Assembly (NCBI RefSeq): GCF_043290135.1
Contig: NC_134705.1
Span: forward strand, 101,062,239-101,126,238
Direction of reading: 5' to 3'
DNA: 64,000 nucleotides
Source of the DNA: Rhipicephalus microplus
Lineage: Eukaryota > Arthropoda > Arachnida > Ixodida > Ixodidae
The translations under genes and the position numbers were made by a program. The notes beneath the pieces were generated by a model, which saw nothing but the letters and a program-made list of their open reading frames with translations, had not been told where the DNA came from and searched no databases. Numbering within the stretch: the stretch's first letter is position 1; each line of letters starts with the position of its first letter. Below, piece after piece: positions 20,423-33,632 of this stretch.

Positions 20423-23400
20423 CCACTGGAAAAATATACCAGGTGTAACCAGAAAAAGGTGCACCTGCAGTTTTAAAGTTTAAAAGAAGCAATGACATGC
20501 CAACCATCCAAAATAGAACGCCCGAGAAAGGAGCATCAATCAGTATTACAGCAGCTAAAAACCTGCTAACAGCTGAAGGTAGTCATGCAGCTCTTCCATT
20601 CAAGTATAGTGTACACTGAGAAAAGATACTGAAGATACACCGTCAGCAAATGACAAAAGCAATACAGACAGAGATTTCTCTTATAATACAAAAAGTCTTT
20701 AGCTGAGGAGGCAAATAAGTCATTGGCACACAATAAGTGCTCAAAAAAAAAGCTGTCGCACGAGGCTGTCAGGGCTAAGACAACACAGGGAAAAATACAG
20801 TAGACTGAAGAAGGGAAAACCCATAGCAAAAGTTACCATACTCCTGAGTTCTTGCTTTGCTTGCAAATGAAGCTAGCGTGAAGTTGAACACTAGATTAAA
20901 GCACCACAATCAAAATCTGGAAGTCAATGCTTTAGGAATAATACAAAGTACTGAAGAAGCATGCAAAGAGCATTCTTGTGAAGGCAAATATAAAAAAAGA
21001 CTGAAAGCTCTGTGGCCCTGAACAAGAAACACCACAACCAATCGAAGAGCCGTTCGGACACACCAGCAGTTCTGGCCAACACTAAAGAGTCACAAAAACA
21101 TACCTTTAATGCCTTTTTTATATAAGAACTTCAAAAGAAATGTGCATACAGCAATGCCAGAAGTATCGATGGAAGCTATTACTCATATTCAGCTCTTCAT
21201 TGAAACACTGACAGAAGATACTTGTACCTGGATGCTTAATTACTTTGGTACAACTCAAGAGCGTCGACGCCAAGTGGCAAAAAAATTATGATGGAAGACT
21301 ACAATGTGATCAAATGCACACGTCAACCACCAACCAAGGTCCTATGCTAGAGTGAATATCGCAAAAAGTCTTGAACGCCTAATGTCACTGGCTCATACTC
21401 AGCGTTCTCAATCAAAATCTTGACCTCCCACACAGCATATTATTTCAACAACCTGCCACCTCTCACCATGTCATGAAACAAGCTCGAGTATACACAAACC
21501 CTCCTCACCGTTAGGTAGTTAGATAGCTCCACTAGTGCTTCACTCTCGGAACACATAGACCAGGGCCGTAACTAGACGGGTAGTGAGGAGGTTCTGAGCC
21601 CCTGAAGTATTTTCATGCTCTGACTTTTCGTCAACAATAGCTTAATCTGGGCAAGTTGGTTCATCGTGGTTGTGTTCTAGTAACAGTGAGAGAAGTTCAG
21701 GAAGAGACAAAAAGGACAGAAAAGAGCGCTGACTGCCAACTAAATTTTATTGAAGGTACTACGCCCACTTTTTTACAGAGTACAAGAACAGTGCTCATGC
21801 ACAACGACACATGTGAGACCATGATAATATAATCTTAACTGAGAAAAGAATACTCTCTCTCCGAATGGATGAGTGAAGGTATACTGATGCACTGATCCAT
21901 GGCCTTCCTGACAAGAAAATGCTTTCACAGTCTCTCTTTCATTTCTTGTTCTTGCTCTTTTCAAAAACAGTGTTTTATGAAACATAGAACTGCACTTACA
22001 TTCTTTACAGTGTATGGCCATGCGACTACCATAGCCATTCTTAACATTTTAAGCATGCTGTCTTGCTCAAACATTGGGGCATTGCCCAGTTTGTCTTATG
22101 TTTACGTTTTTACGTGTCAATAGTATCTCATACACAACATTATATTAGCATTCAGTATACCTATTCTCGTGACGAATGGTGAAATAATGGCTATTCCTGT
22201 TGCTTTTTAGTACACACACTTTTGAAAACTTGCAAGGGATGGCAAATAACAAGATAAAATCATATCGGCTTGCTATTTTCTTTATATTGTGAAGCACCTT
22301 ATGTACGTACGGTATAGCATGCAAAGATCTTTGGTCATTCTGTTTTTATTTTGGTCCTGTTTTGTTTAACTTGACTTTCTGCAGGAGGGTTAAGCACATG
22401 GGTGTGATGGTGCTGCTGGGATATCCAGCATCCTTTAGTCTTTTAATCTGGTTTTTAAGGCTTACCTCATTCTTGTGCTCACATGACTTCTGAAGGGTGG
22501 CCTCAATGCACGTGGTGGCGATTCCTCTGTGTAAATTGTGTAAATGTGTAATTATGTGTTATGATGTACTAAAAAAGATGTCCCAAGAATCAGAATAAGT
22601 GACAGTACCGTAGTCAAAGTTTTTGTCACTGCCTCTATACAAATACCAGTTTATTTGTTGCCTCCTGCAGTATTTTAGGGCCTCTTATATAGATAGGATG
22701 TTTTCTCACTTTTATTACATTTTTGTATTGATGATGCCATATGCTCAGGAGGTAGAATGTCGTTATGTTCTTTCTGATAACTTCTAGCTTCTGAGCAAAG
22801 ATAATGTTTCAGAAAAATGAAAAAGGCTAGCATAATATTAAGACATGGGAAGAAAGCAGAGTTTATCAAAAATGAATGCATTAGTTGGGAATGAGAAAAA
22901 AAGATGGATGACAGGTCAGTAATGTCAATTAATTTATATTAGGACACATGAAATGTAGCAGAGGGTGGCAGGTGATTAGTTCCAATGAGATCGAGAAATT
23001 ATCAGCCATAATATGAAATTGGCTCATACAGGACAGGGAACATTGATTGGGCTTCCACCCTGCAGTGGACATAATATAGGCTTAACGCTAACAATGAGCA
23101 AAGCCTGTGAAATTAATGCTCTCCATGAAATGAGCAGTACTGCACAGATTGCTGTGCTAGACTTCCCATTTTGCATGTTTTTACCAGCTTATCCTGCTCG
23201 CTGTTCAGACACAAAGCTTCACCAAAAAAACAATGTTATACTTGGTGAGGATAATGCCAGTGAATCCAGTGTTTTATCTACACCTTTCCTTGCTTAAGTC
23301 CTCCTCCAAACTATACGATTTTTCTTGGAAATGTTCTGCTTACAGCACACCAACTGATCAAGTGAAACAACTTTATTGGGGTCCTGCAGGACGCGCCCTA

Positions 23401-24261
23401 GTATGCAATCTCCAGTTCACTTCACGTTACAACATACTGGTGGTAAAAATATTCTCTGGCAGGGTACAGAAGTGCATGCACTGAGCTAGCTTGTGCAGCG
23501 CGGTCTATTCCAGAAAGCTGAACCTATGTTTGGTACAGACTTTTGTAACCACACGATGCTTGCACAGATTAAATGTGGCGACACATAGCAACTTCTGAGC
23601 TTTTTTATGAAATGATCTCGCAGTATCTGAAAACATTTGTTTTTTTGTTTACTTCATAGTTCCCAGTGAAATATTTCTCTTGTTCCTCTCATTGAATAAT
23701 GGCATTTGGTGTGACTAAGGTGTTCCTAATGCCTCACTATGAGATCAGAAAAACGATTCTCCTTGAAATTGCTTCACAAGCATTTCTTAAGATATTGAAT
23801 GACACTGCTTGCACATGTACAAACATTTGCTAGTTTTATTGAGGGTTGATGATAAAGGGAATCAGTTGGTGCATCCAAGCCGGACAGAGATTGTCTGGCC
23901 CTGAAAAGGGCCGTTTAGTTATATATCTTGCAGCTTGTTCCAGGTAGACAGGGCTTCATTCTGTAGAAATGGTAACTCATCACACTGGTTCCCCAGCATG
24001 AAGAACATAACTTGATGCTAACACTGACTCAGATGTTCTGAAATGTCATAGAGGGTACATGAAGGCTGGGCACATGAAGGTTGCAGTTATACTAACTGTA
24101 CAGTCAGCATGCTTGTGTGATATGTGCATAGCTGCATCAAAGCCACGTGTGAGAATTGCGTGAAAAGCTGAAAATCTCAATGGCAGCATAGCTTAAGAAG
24201 TCCGCAATCCCTTTTTTGCCAGTTTCCAATATCATCCTTCCCTTTTCATGCATCTTCTTTC
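20422..24261. other. No gene recognised; fold-back family fragment near 21640-21750
   Basis: AT-rich without supported coding. At 21643-21745 the words ctgggcaagttggt and aaggacagaaaagagcgctgact occur in the same order and orientation as in the tail and arm of the element at 63110-63467 read on the minus strand. This is probably a one-armed or truncated copy of that family, followed by aactaaattttattgaag. The remainder shows only short frames and T or A runs. Confidence 0.45.
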
Positions 24262-24350
24262 AATATATCTGGGGTTTCAATTCCCAAAACCACGATATAT
24301 TAATGAGAAGCAAATTTTGAACATCTGGTGTTCTTTAACATCTTCACTTG
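24262..24350 (-). mobile_element. Old 3' fragment of the Ruka-like SINE
   Basis: On the minus strand, tgttaaagaacaccagatg and ggttttgggaattgaaaccc correspond to the SINE body (cgttaaagaaccccaggtgg) and tail (ggttttgggacgttaaaccc). The tRNA head is absent. Highly diverged. Confidence 0.6.
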
Positions 24351-25713
24351 TTTGCAGCGCAACACCAGAAACACAGGATAGGGAAGGAGCAAAAGAGAAA
24401 GAAAAGACGGCGCCAACTCTGAAAAAGACGGCACTGACATCATGACACGCACATGTCGTGATGTAAGCTGCCCAAAGAGTGGCCTCCCGTGAGAATAGTG
24501 AAGAATTGGGAATAGGATCTACCAGTAAGGGCTTTGTGTGCAATTCACAAACAGTGAAAAAGATCCACCAGGGGTGAACCACAGGTGGTGCACTCTGGTT
24601 GAGAGAGAGCAGAGTAAAACAGATGTGCCAGACAGGAGATTATAAATAGTTTTGTCTGGAGTTGGTGCCAGACCGAGCTCTGATTAAGCGTAAGGGAGTA
24701 TTGAGCGCCAGGCCAATCTGATCCCATTCCTGTGATGGGGTGCAATGTGATGACAGGTGCGAATTCCATTTTCTTTTTTTTCCATGGGTTTAGGGAAATA
24801 ATTTTTCAGGGATCAGATGAAAATACTTTCGACATACATAATAACACGCTTATTCTTGGGCGTAGTCATGCCTAGCCACCAGATTGGAAGAAAAAGGAAT
24901 GTTTCCCGAAATGTGCGATAAAGTGTTTGGTGCTACGCTTTGACGGAAGTATTGATAGGTGCTTTGGAAATCGGTTCGCCATTTCTGTAATCGTTGAATA
25001 TGCAACTGCATGTGCCACTGCTAGGGATAGCGTGACACTCCCAGCCATTTCAAGGTAAGCCGTTTTAATCTACATGAAGATGTTAATGAGCCCGTTCTCC
25101 ATCACAGCAGTAGCTGTGGCCATTCCTTACACTAGGCCTACTGCAGCGTCAACTAAACGTCTGCATGAATTTAGCGCTAGTACCGTACATAATAATCAGC
25201 ACGTGCCTTGGGTTCACTTCGATGGTGTTGTGAATTCATCTTGCGTGACAATGGTTTAAGTTGCATGCGTGCCTTAATCATTATTGCAATAGGAGACCAT
25301 GATTTATCGTCACGCATGGTGTTGCTTAGCTCGGCCCTCAGTGTTCGAAGCAGGTTCCGCCTTGTGAGTGCATGAGAGAGGCACAAGAGTTGATTTCTGC
25401 TCTGTGTTTCTATAATTCCCTAGCCTGTATTATACAGGAAGCGGATAGTGCTGGTGTGCGTCAGCTGCCTCGGTGCGCTCTCAACCGCCTGCCTGGTAAG
25501 ACTGATAGCTCATTCTATCAGCGCCTTGTCGTACTCCCTCCTCACACTGCGACATTTCCTCCACTTGGAGGACATGATGACGGAACAAGATGATACGAAG
25601 CCCAAAACCGCAATGTTTGCAAGCCACAACCCGAGCAAACAATTCAACGGTGAGGCCAGAAAATCTACATGACTAGGCCTGGAGCAACAAGCCAGAGAGC
25701 ATATTCTTGGCTG
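24351..25713. other. No gene recognised
   Basis: No element or coding region supported. There are purine-rich words at 24380-24440 and short frames only. Confidence 0.35.
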
Positions 25714-25899
25714 GATAGATGGATGGATGTGGCCGTACCCTTTAGATCGGGCGGCGGCTAATGTCACCTAGCCATAATGCTTAGTGAACTAACCACTAGA
25801 TTTTTTTTTTTCGCCTTTAAATAGTAAAGTTGGACGGGTACTTTGAAGTGAAGGGTTTAATTTTCAATCGTGCCTTGACTTTAGCCACCAATCAGATAA

Positions 25900-26735
25900 C
25901 CTCCTTCTAGTTAAGTCTACCCGCTTAAAGTCTATTTTGCCCTCCCTGTCCCTAAACACCAGTGCTTTGAAAAACTCTGCGCCATCATCTTGAACTATAA
26001 GGTGAAGCCCTTTACAGAGCATTGTTAAGTGTTGGGCAGTTCTTTCTTTCTCTTAACACGCACTGCATATTGTGTCTACCTCTTCATATTTGGCTCGATA
26101 TGTCTTGGTTCGCAATACTCTCATCCTGGCCTCAAACAGTAGAGAACTACCCTGAGTATTATCATAGATTCTTTCTTTGGCAATTTCCTGCTTAAAAGTT
26201 CGATAGATCTCTAGTGCGGACTTCTTAATCATGCCAATTCTCCACATGTCAGTCTCCATTTCCTGCAGTTCCTTTTTAACCGATAGTTCTTTCTGGTTTG
26301 CCCACCTGCTGTTTTCTAAGTATTTACCAGTCAATTTCCCGGTTCGCTTCCTCCATTTTGTATTGACATTCTTCATGTACAAGTAGCTGAAAACCTTCAT
26401 AGCCCAACGCTCCTCCCCCATTTCTTTCAATCGCTTCTCAAATTTTATCTTGCTGCTAGCTTCCCTGCCATCAAATGATGTCCATCCCATATCACCTTGT
26501 ACTCCCTGGTTTGGTGTATTCCCGTGAGCTCCTAAAGCAAGCCTATACATAATTCACGTTGCCTAATTTCTAATCTTGCTTGAACTTCTGACCTCATGCA
26601 CAAGACCGCGTTGCCGAACGTAAGCCCAGGAACCATGACCCCTTTCCATATTCCTCTCACAATATTATACCTATTGTAATTCCACAGTGCCCTATTTTTC
26701 ATCACTGCTGCATTCCTGTTATCTTTAGTCGTCAC
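25900..26735 (-). pseudogene. LINE C-terminal region with CCHC-type finger
   Basis: Frames 26532-26735 (NRALWNYNRYNIVRGIWKGV) and 26053-26550 (LALGAHGNTPNQGVQGDMGW, then KYEEVDTICSAC) form the RT thumb and C-terminal domain. The finger reads C-S-A-C, an in-frame stop, then eight residues to H and four more to C. This is the CCHC spacing common at LINE C-termini. The copy is non-functional. Confidence 0.75.
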
Positions 26736-26882
26736 GCATATTTCGTGTTCCCTCAGGTACTTGGTCCCATTGCTTATCCATACGCCCAGTTATTTGTATT
26801 TATTTGTTATCTCTAGCGTGACTTCCTGTATTCTAAGCTCACTACCTTTGTTATCATTAAAAATTATGACTACTGATTTTTC

Positions 26883-27365
26883 CTAACTGAATCTAAAATT
26901 TAACCTATCTCCCTCATTACCGCAGATGTCCATCAGCCTCTGCAAATCTTCCTTGTTGTCGGCCATTAGCACTATATCATCTGCGTAGATTAATGCTGGT
27001 AGTGCCTGATCAATGAGTTTTCCTTGTTTGACTAAAGAGAGGTTGAAGCCAAGTCCCCTTGCCTCTAATTTGGCCTCTAATCCTTGTAGGTACATCATGA
27101 ATAAGAAGGGTGACAGTGGGCACGCCTGCCTAAGTCCACGTTTCACCACTGTGGGCTTGGATACCTGTTTTTCCCACTTTTTAACTACCTTGTTAGTTTT
27201 ATAGATTTCCTTTAAACGATTAGTGACTCCATCTTTTACACCCAGTGTGTTTAGTATTCCCCACAAGTCCTCTTGAACCACGCTATTGTACGCTCCCTTG
27301 AATTTCTGCAGGCCGGTAGGAAGCTTCACAGCGCAGCGCCTGATCTTGTGAAACGGCGCAGCCAT
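26883..27365 (-). pseudogene. LINE reverse transcriptase fragment
   Basis: This 160-residue frame has RT block motifs: KFKGAYNSVVQEDLW, then RGLRQACPLSPFLF and the catalytic LIYADDIVLMAD box. The first catalytic Asp, normally just before the KGAY block, is not seen. The 5' half of RT is missing. It ends at an in-frame TAG after LNFRFS, and similarity continues beyond it in the same direction. Confidence 0.88.
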
Positions 27366-27370
27366 GCAGG

Positions 27371-30300
27371 CAGGGCATTCAATTCCCTCTCTATTTTTTG
27401 TATACTACTGTCCTTGTGTACATCGTAGAACACATAACAGTAATGATAGCAAACAGATCATTGATTCGGGTAGGCTTGGTGTTTTTATTTAAAATGGAAC
27501 AACGAGGAAGCTGCTGAAGCTCGTGCCTGTATACAGCTGCTTTATATGGAGATGAAACTTTAACGAAAAAAAAAATGTAATGATAAACAGTAGGCTCATA
27601 ACAAACATTTCTCTGAGGGTGCATGGAATATATGTCCCATATAATCATGGGTGCATGGAATATATGTCCTTACTGCATTAATTATGTACACGTACTGCAG
27701 GGCATGCAAGTGTATGCAGACACACGCTCACGAAATGACATTTTTTGCTACATACAAACGTGCACCGCACCAAATAAGACGCACGTGTTTGTATAGTCAG
27801 GGAACACTCGTGAATATTGATGAAATCACACAGCTCGCTTACAGTATAAAACAAACACAATTGCGAACAATAAAATGCGACGCTGTTTAAAGAGGCGGAC
27901 CCAGGTTACGAGGAGAATTATCGGTATGGCATACACACCACGTGTCAAGCTTTTGCAACATCTAAAGAGACTAAATATGGAAAGTTGCCTTTGTAAGTTA
28001 ACATGACAGTACCAAATGGAGAAGCCACACGAGAGAACAATTCATCGTGGGCTAAAGAATGTGTTTTAAATATTATACACAGCTTTGCAAGATAATATCG
28101 ACGAGTTTTACTCGTCTAGGCGTGGGAGGTGTAGGCCTGATAAAATGCAATGTTGCTTCAGAGGCTTTCTTTCGTAATATTGCAATTTTATTCAACTCTT
28201 TCAAACGCGGCACCGTAAATTTCTACTGGGTGCTCGAACACGGCAAGCAGGTCGCGGGGCAAAATCTTTGTAACATTTTATTACCGAAACAGCGATACTA
28301 GCAATGCTTGAGCTGCACTTGCTGTTTTCTAAATTGTAACCTCCTCAATCTCATCACTGTGATCAGGAAACAGAGAGGAAAAGTACAGCAGTAGTACGTA
28401 GAGAAATATTCAATTTCAAGCCATTTAGCAATATCATCTAAACAAATTGCCAGTTCACTGTTGAGTGGAGATCAGTGGAAACAAACAGCTGATCAGGGAC
28501 GCAAGCTTGGCTTGGCACTGGCTTGGCCGTTCATACAGAGCCAAAAGCCGCTGCAGGAAACTGGATTGCGGATCGTATTGAGACAAAATATTTTATACAT
28601 TTTTGTTTTCTTTGTTTCATTTCTCTAATTGCTCTTGTGATGGCGTGGACCGCGCTTCGTGATCTCATGTACCGGCGCACTGTTTTTAAGTTTAGTATGG
28701 CGCACGATAATGCATGATTGCGCGCTTTAATTTAAAAAGGTTCGCGAGTATGACAGCAACACTGCAATGTCGGGAAGAGGCACGGCGAAGAGGATAGTAG
28801 TAGAACCAGTAGCAGCTGCATGCCCGGGTGGAGCGACTGATGCCCAGATGGAGGAATGTCAACCCGATGCCTTTTGTGTTGGCCGTTCTGGCAGTTCCGC
28901 CGACTTTATAGAAAGAGACGACCCCGTCGCTTGTCCTCTTCTCTTTTCCTTCGGGCATCAGCGACAACATTGACGGACGACGTGTTCGACTTCACCGTGC
29001 ACGTGAGTATAGGTTGGTTTTTCATTCGAGTGAATTCTTGTTCAGATTTGCAACTTGTCGACTTCATCCTGATCACCTGTCACCGGCAATAAGTCACATA
29101 CGTGTGATATTTAGGTGAAATAAATGATAATGCACATTTTCTGCTCCATTTGCGTGACTTAGCTACACCAGGACATGAGGTAAAGCCTTTGTCGCCTAGC
29201 CACTAGCAGGCAAGATCGATCACTCGCATACTTCAGTTCACGAATCAACGCGCCTGCCTTAAAATTAGTAAGCTGCTCGCAAAGAAATCTTACCGAGGCA
29301 ATTTTGTTTTCTGTGAACAATGCACCGTAGATTTGTCTTGAATAACAAAAAAAACTTGAAAAATAAATGTCACGACCTTTTAGAAAAAGCCGTGTCTAAG
29401 AGCTAGACGCGGCATTTTGTAAAAGGTTCATTAAATTCAGTATGTTTTCGTAGGTTCTGCTTGAAATTATTATTGTCTATGAATTTCATGGCCCAATCTT
29501 TTGCTTTGGCTGAAAATCTCGGCGCCAAACACTTTGTTCAGTGTCCCTTTAAGGGCAGGTGTAGATGCCATCATTTTAGTCGCAAATCTTTTTGCTAGTC
29601 GGTCGGCTGGTTAACAATAAGGGTACTAACTAGAGTTCCAGATTTCATCAGCAACACATCGTCATGGCTTCATCAGATGCTGCATTATATACATTCTATC
29701 CTCGTTTTTAAATAGGTGTACCGTATGGTCCACTGTTACAGGAAACAAGCGAGCTCATGGACAGTGAGCCATGTGGTGCTAACTGGCAGCGAGGATTGCG
29801 AATGGGACACATGCGCATAGAATCGGGGTGCGCCCAGTTTTGTCTGCCATTTCTCCGCCTGTACGCATGACAGCATTGGAAAGCGCATCCGTATTTTAGC
29901 TGCGCAATTTATCTAGCCCAGTGCCTCCTGCTTCAGGAATTTCCTGTGAGCACAAAAAATGCATGATTTTAATCATTGCTGTAGTGTTTTGCAAGTTGTC
30001 ACCGTAAAGCACATCATATTTTTCGCATAATGCTCGCTGCAACTAGCAAGTTTCGATGACTCAAAATGCTGTTCAGGTCTGATGTAGCAAACATTTTAAG
30101 CTCGTCCTCGTGACCATGAAATATTGGTTTATTAAATAATGGAAGGCAGAGTTGGTATCAGTTGATTTACAGTGTGAAAATGAAAAGTGCGAAGGACCGT
30201 GCCTCGCAAGTAAGCCTCGAGAGCATGAGCAGAGAAGTAGCAGATGAGGATGCTCATGCGCTGCATTTCCAAATCTCACCAGCACTAATGCTTGACGGAC

Positions 30301-32580
30301 TGCTGGCCTCGCACTAGCGTGTTCTTTCTGAAACAGGACTTTGGCCCTGTAAGCAAGTTCTTAAAGGGCATAAGTAAAACGTAGAATGGGCCCCCTAAAT
30401 GCACCCATCCTTGAACCATTGGGCTTATGAATTAGTGCCCTTTTCAAAATACAACTATTCTGAGCTATAAATTGTGACAGAACAGTGCACGAAGTTTAAA
30501 AATGGGAAAAAAGTCTTTAAATGTCCCCTTTATACATAGTGTTCTTGTGATGTCACTTCTGCCGTTGTCGCCCTCTCCCGCCATGCCCGGGTAACTCCCT
30601 GGGTACCTACGGCAGTTCACGTGCTGCAGTGCGGTTTGTTGGGGGCTCGTCATATGTTGCTGTGAGCGATGTGGAAGCATTGTGGTTTTTTATTGTCTTA
30701 CTTTAACGAGCTCATTGGATTAGGAAGGCCTCGCTCGTTCACTCGATACAAGACCAGATAATCAAGATGTGCGACACATATACCAGCCACGGCGTACACC
30801 GGCTGCCCGCCACAACCTATGAGGGCCTATTATCTTGCTTTCACTACAATATGCCTGGCCCAAAAACAAGTGAAAGCTCAAAATCTCTCGAGCCGCAATT
30901 TTGAGAGTGGATGTGCGAAGCGCAGCTGCTCCTATCGAAAACTAGTCGTGCAGAGCTAGGCAAGTTTACAAGAGATATAATATTATGAATATATTGTCAC
31001 GGCCTACGCCACCAAAGTAGCAATGCCCCCCCCCCCCCAAGTGTTTTAAACAGTGCTGATGTTGAGCTTGAGCCTCTTTGATTGCAATTTGTGGAAATAG
31101 TCGAGGAAAATATTATACAAGGCAGATAGCGACTTTGCGTGGTGTGTGCCGCGGTAATGCCAGTCATCACTTTATTTTTCGCGTATGCTTTAACACACTT
31201 TTCACTTTGTATTTTGTTTTTGTTGTACGCTAATGTACAGTGGAGTCACTGAACATGATAGAGACCGTGTATAGAATTAATTGACTAATTTAAAAAATCC
31301 TGACGCCCAACTTGAACCGATCGGCTATACTTCAAAGTGAACTAATATTGTTTCCCATTCTTTATAGTTTGTTTCAATGCAATACCAAATCTCCGCGATC
31401 GCCATCACGATTTTAACCGCCTTCCTCGCCATCATGATTTTAACTGCGGACAAGTTTGTATGTACAGTATCTTGGTAAGCTATATCTGTTTGCAGGTAAA
31501 TACTTGGCTATGGCACTTACCCGTAATGAAGTTGCACCTGAAGATGCAAATATTGCAAAGTTTCTTCAAGTAGCTTTTGTTAATCTGCACCAGCCAAATA
31601 CGCTGGTACTTTTAGGAAAATCGGAATGTGCGTTCTCAATTTCAGGTTATAACTTTCAGCGAAGAAACACCCTAAGCTCTGTTCCCTCTGCGTGGACTAC
31701 TAAATCAACTTGCCTCACTAGCAGCTCATAATTTCTCAAACTTGCATCGTGAGGCAAAACTAAACGGGTGCAAGCACGAGGAGACAACATGGCAGTGGCG
31801 ATAGATTCGGTTGCTGCCCGGGCATGTTGGTGGCGCATTTCGGAAGTGACGAAAAGGCGCTGCGAGATGCACATGCACACTTTGTATAGTTGCTGTATTG
31901 GACAGCAAACTTTTTTCTTATCTGAGCAGTTTTACCAAAGGAAGCTTCATCATATGGCGTGATAAATGAAGCGAATCCACAGGTTGAACCACATCATAGC
32001 CTCGCTGTGCTTTTGTACTTTTTTTAGCTCGCAAAATTTATTTGTACATATAAGTGACAACTTGCCAGTAATAAGGCAACACTTGTTTCTTTACCATATG
32101 ATCATCTCCGGTGTGCTGCTGCCTCAATATTTCAAATTCTAAGCATTTACACCATTGTATGCTAACTTTTCCTTCAAAGTGAGACAAGCCACATGTGTAT
32201 CGTAGATCAAGAAGCATGCCAGTTTTACGTACTTGCAAGGTAAACATCAGAAATGCACAGTTGATCAAAAATACTTGTTTAATGGTGCATCTACATAGCA
32301 GAGCATCTGTGGCACCTCGGGAACAAGATAATGCCACATATGTTACAAGAGATAATTAAAAAAGACATGGGGACGTTCCGTGAACAAATAGAAACAAAAG
32401 TAAAATGGCACGTGGCAGGGAGCGAAGGCGGCAAGGGTGGGGAGCCCGTGGGACTTCAGCGGATGAACGTAAGGTGTGTGTTTAATATGTGGAAGAAAAA
32501 AAAAAATTCAAAATTTTGGCGACTGAAATGAGGGTGACTTAGTGAGTGCGCTCATGACGAGAGTAAACACGGTTATTATT
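27371..32580. other. No gene recognised (5.2 kb)
   Basis: Mostly AT-rich. A 14-base C run lies at 31027-31040. Short frames at 28767-28973 and 31456-31731 have no family resemblance that I can name and no clear splice context. A GC-rich patch at 28770-29000 followed by aaataaa near 29119 could be a terminal exon, but I cannot support it. Confidence 0.3.
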
Positions 32581-33190
32581 AGATGCGGAGCATCTTATAC
32601 TCGCGCCTTGTAGTGCGCCGTCCGCACCGCTTCTCAAACATTCGACAGCTGACGCGCGCGCATGCGCCGTCGCCCACTCTTCCACCATCTGTGCATCCCT
32701 TCCTCCTCTACACACCGCGCGCGCTTCACTCCTCCACCATCTGTGCACCCTTCCTCCTCTACACACCGCGTTCGACATCTACAATTCTCCTGATTCTGCA
32801 GTGGACGTGCATGTGGCGTCGCGCTTCGAGAACATTCAGCAGCTGACAGTGCATGCGCCGTCGTGCTGTATATATACTCAAGGTCGGCGCTCGCTCGCTC
32901 GCTCAGTTGCCGCTCGTCGGTTGGTTTGTACGGCGCGTCGACGTCCAAGGTCGCGGTGAAATGAATTCCAACGAATCCACAAACACAATGATCGACGTCC
33001 CTTCGACCAGCGCTGCCCTTTCGCATACGTGTGTACGTGTTCACTCATTTAACACCCCCTCCTACAACCACGTTAACCAATTTAGCCATCGACCCAAGTA
33101 AGTCGCAATTTAACACCCCATTTCACAACCACGTTAACCAATTTAGCCATCGACCCAAGTAAGTCGCACTTTAACACCCCGTTAACCAAT
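32580..33190. repeat. GC-rich block with two tandem duplications
   Basis: A 52-bp unit (ccaccatctgtgca, then ttcctcctctacacaccgcg) is repeated at about 32682 and 32734. A 61-bp unit (ttaacacccc, then aaccacgttaaccaatttag) starts at 33049, 33110 and 33171, the last copy partial. A tgtatatatactcaagg word at about 32868 resembles a TATA box upstream of a gctcgctcgctcgctc run. A short plus frame from ATG 32961 ends in the second repeat. The whole looks like a regulatory region or non-autonomous element, not a proven gene. Confidence 0.55.
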
Positions 33191-33377
33191 TATATGGTCC
33201 GCATCCTCCTCAGTGTTCCCCCGAGGGAAGCTGCGGGCAATTTTTTTTTTTTTTTTCAAATCTCTTTTGAAAGCCACAAAAAATCTGTATGTGGTGCAGC
33301 TTAACAGAAGGTCCGTGAAGGCAAATTATGAATTCGTCGTTGTACAAAGGCCTATTTTTTTTTTTCATGCGCACCAT

Positions 33378-33619
33378 CCCTGCCGCGGTGGTCTAGTGGC
33401 TAAGGTACTCGGCTGCTGACCCGCAGGGCGCGGGTTCGAATCCCGGCTGCGGCGGCTGCATTTCCGATGGAGGCGGGAATGTTGTTGGCCCGTGTGCTTA
33501 GATTTAGGTGCACGTTAAAGAACCCCAGGTGGTCTAAATTTCCGGAGCCCTCCACTACGGCGTATATCATAATCATATAGTGGTTTTGGGACGTTAAACC
33601 CCACATATCAATCCATCAA
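33378..33619 (+). mobile_element. tRNA-derived SINE (Ruka-like), young copy
   Basis: The head has tggtctagtggctaagg and ggttcgaatcc. The body and tail are as in the 19.1-kb copy, ending in atcaatccatcaa. A perfect 13-bp target duplication, tcatgcgcaccat, is at 33365-33377 and 33620-33632. Confidence 0.96.
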
Positions 33620-33632
33620 TCATGCGCACCAT

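Larger units (their letters stand above)
25714..27370 (-). mobile_element. 5'-truncated LINE with (ATCC)n tail
   Basis: On the minus strand this reads from inside the reverse transcriptase to a 3' UTR ending in catccatccatccag (plus-strand ggatagatggatggatg at about 25712-25728). No endonuclease or ORF1 is present, consistent with 5' truncation on insertion. Several stops break the frame. No target duplication was recognised. The clade is not assigned. Confidence 0.85.

Noticed and set aside
28767..29120. Terminal exon with aaataaa near 29119
   Set aside because: No recognisable protein family and overlapping frames on both strands.
32634..33101. Cys-rich frames in the GC-rich block
   Set aside because: Repetition follows the 52-bp tandem duplication; no start or splice support.
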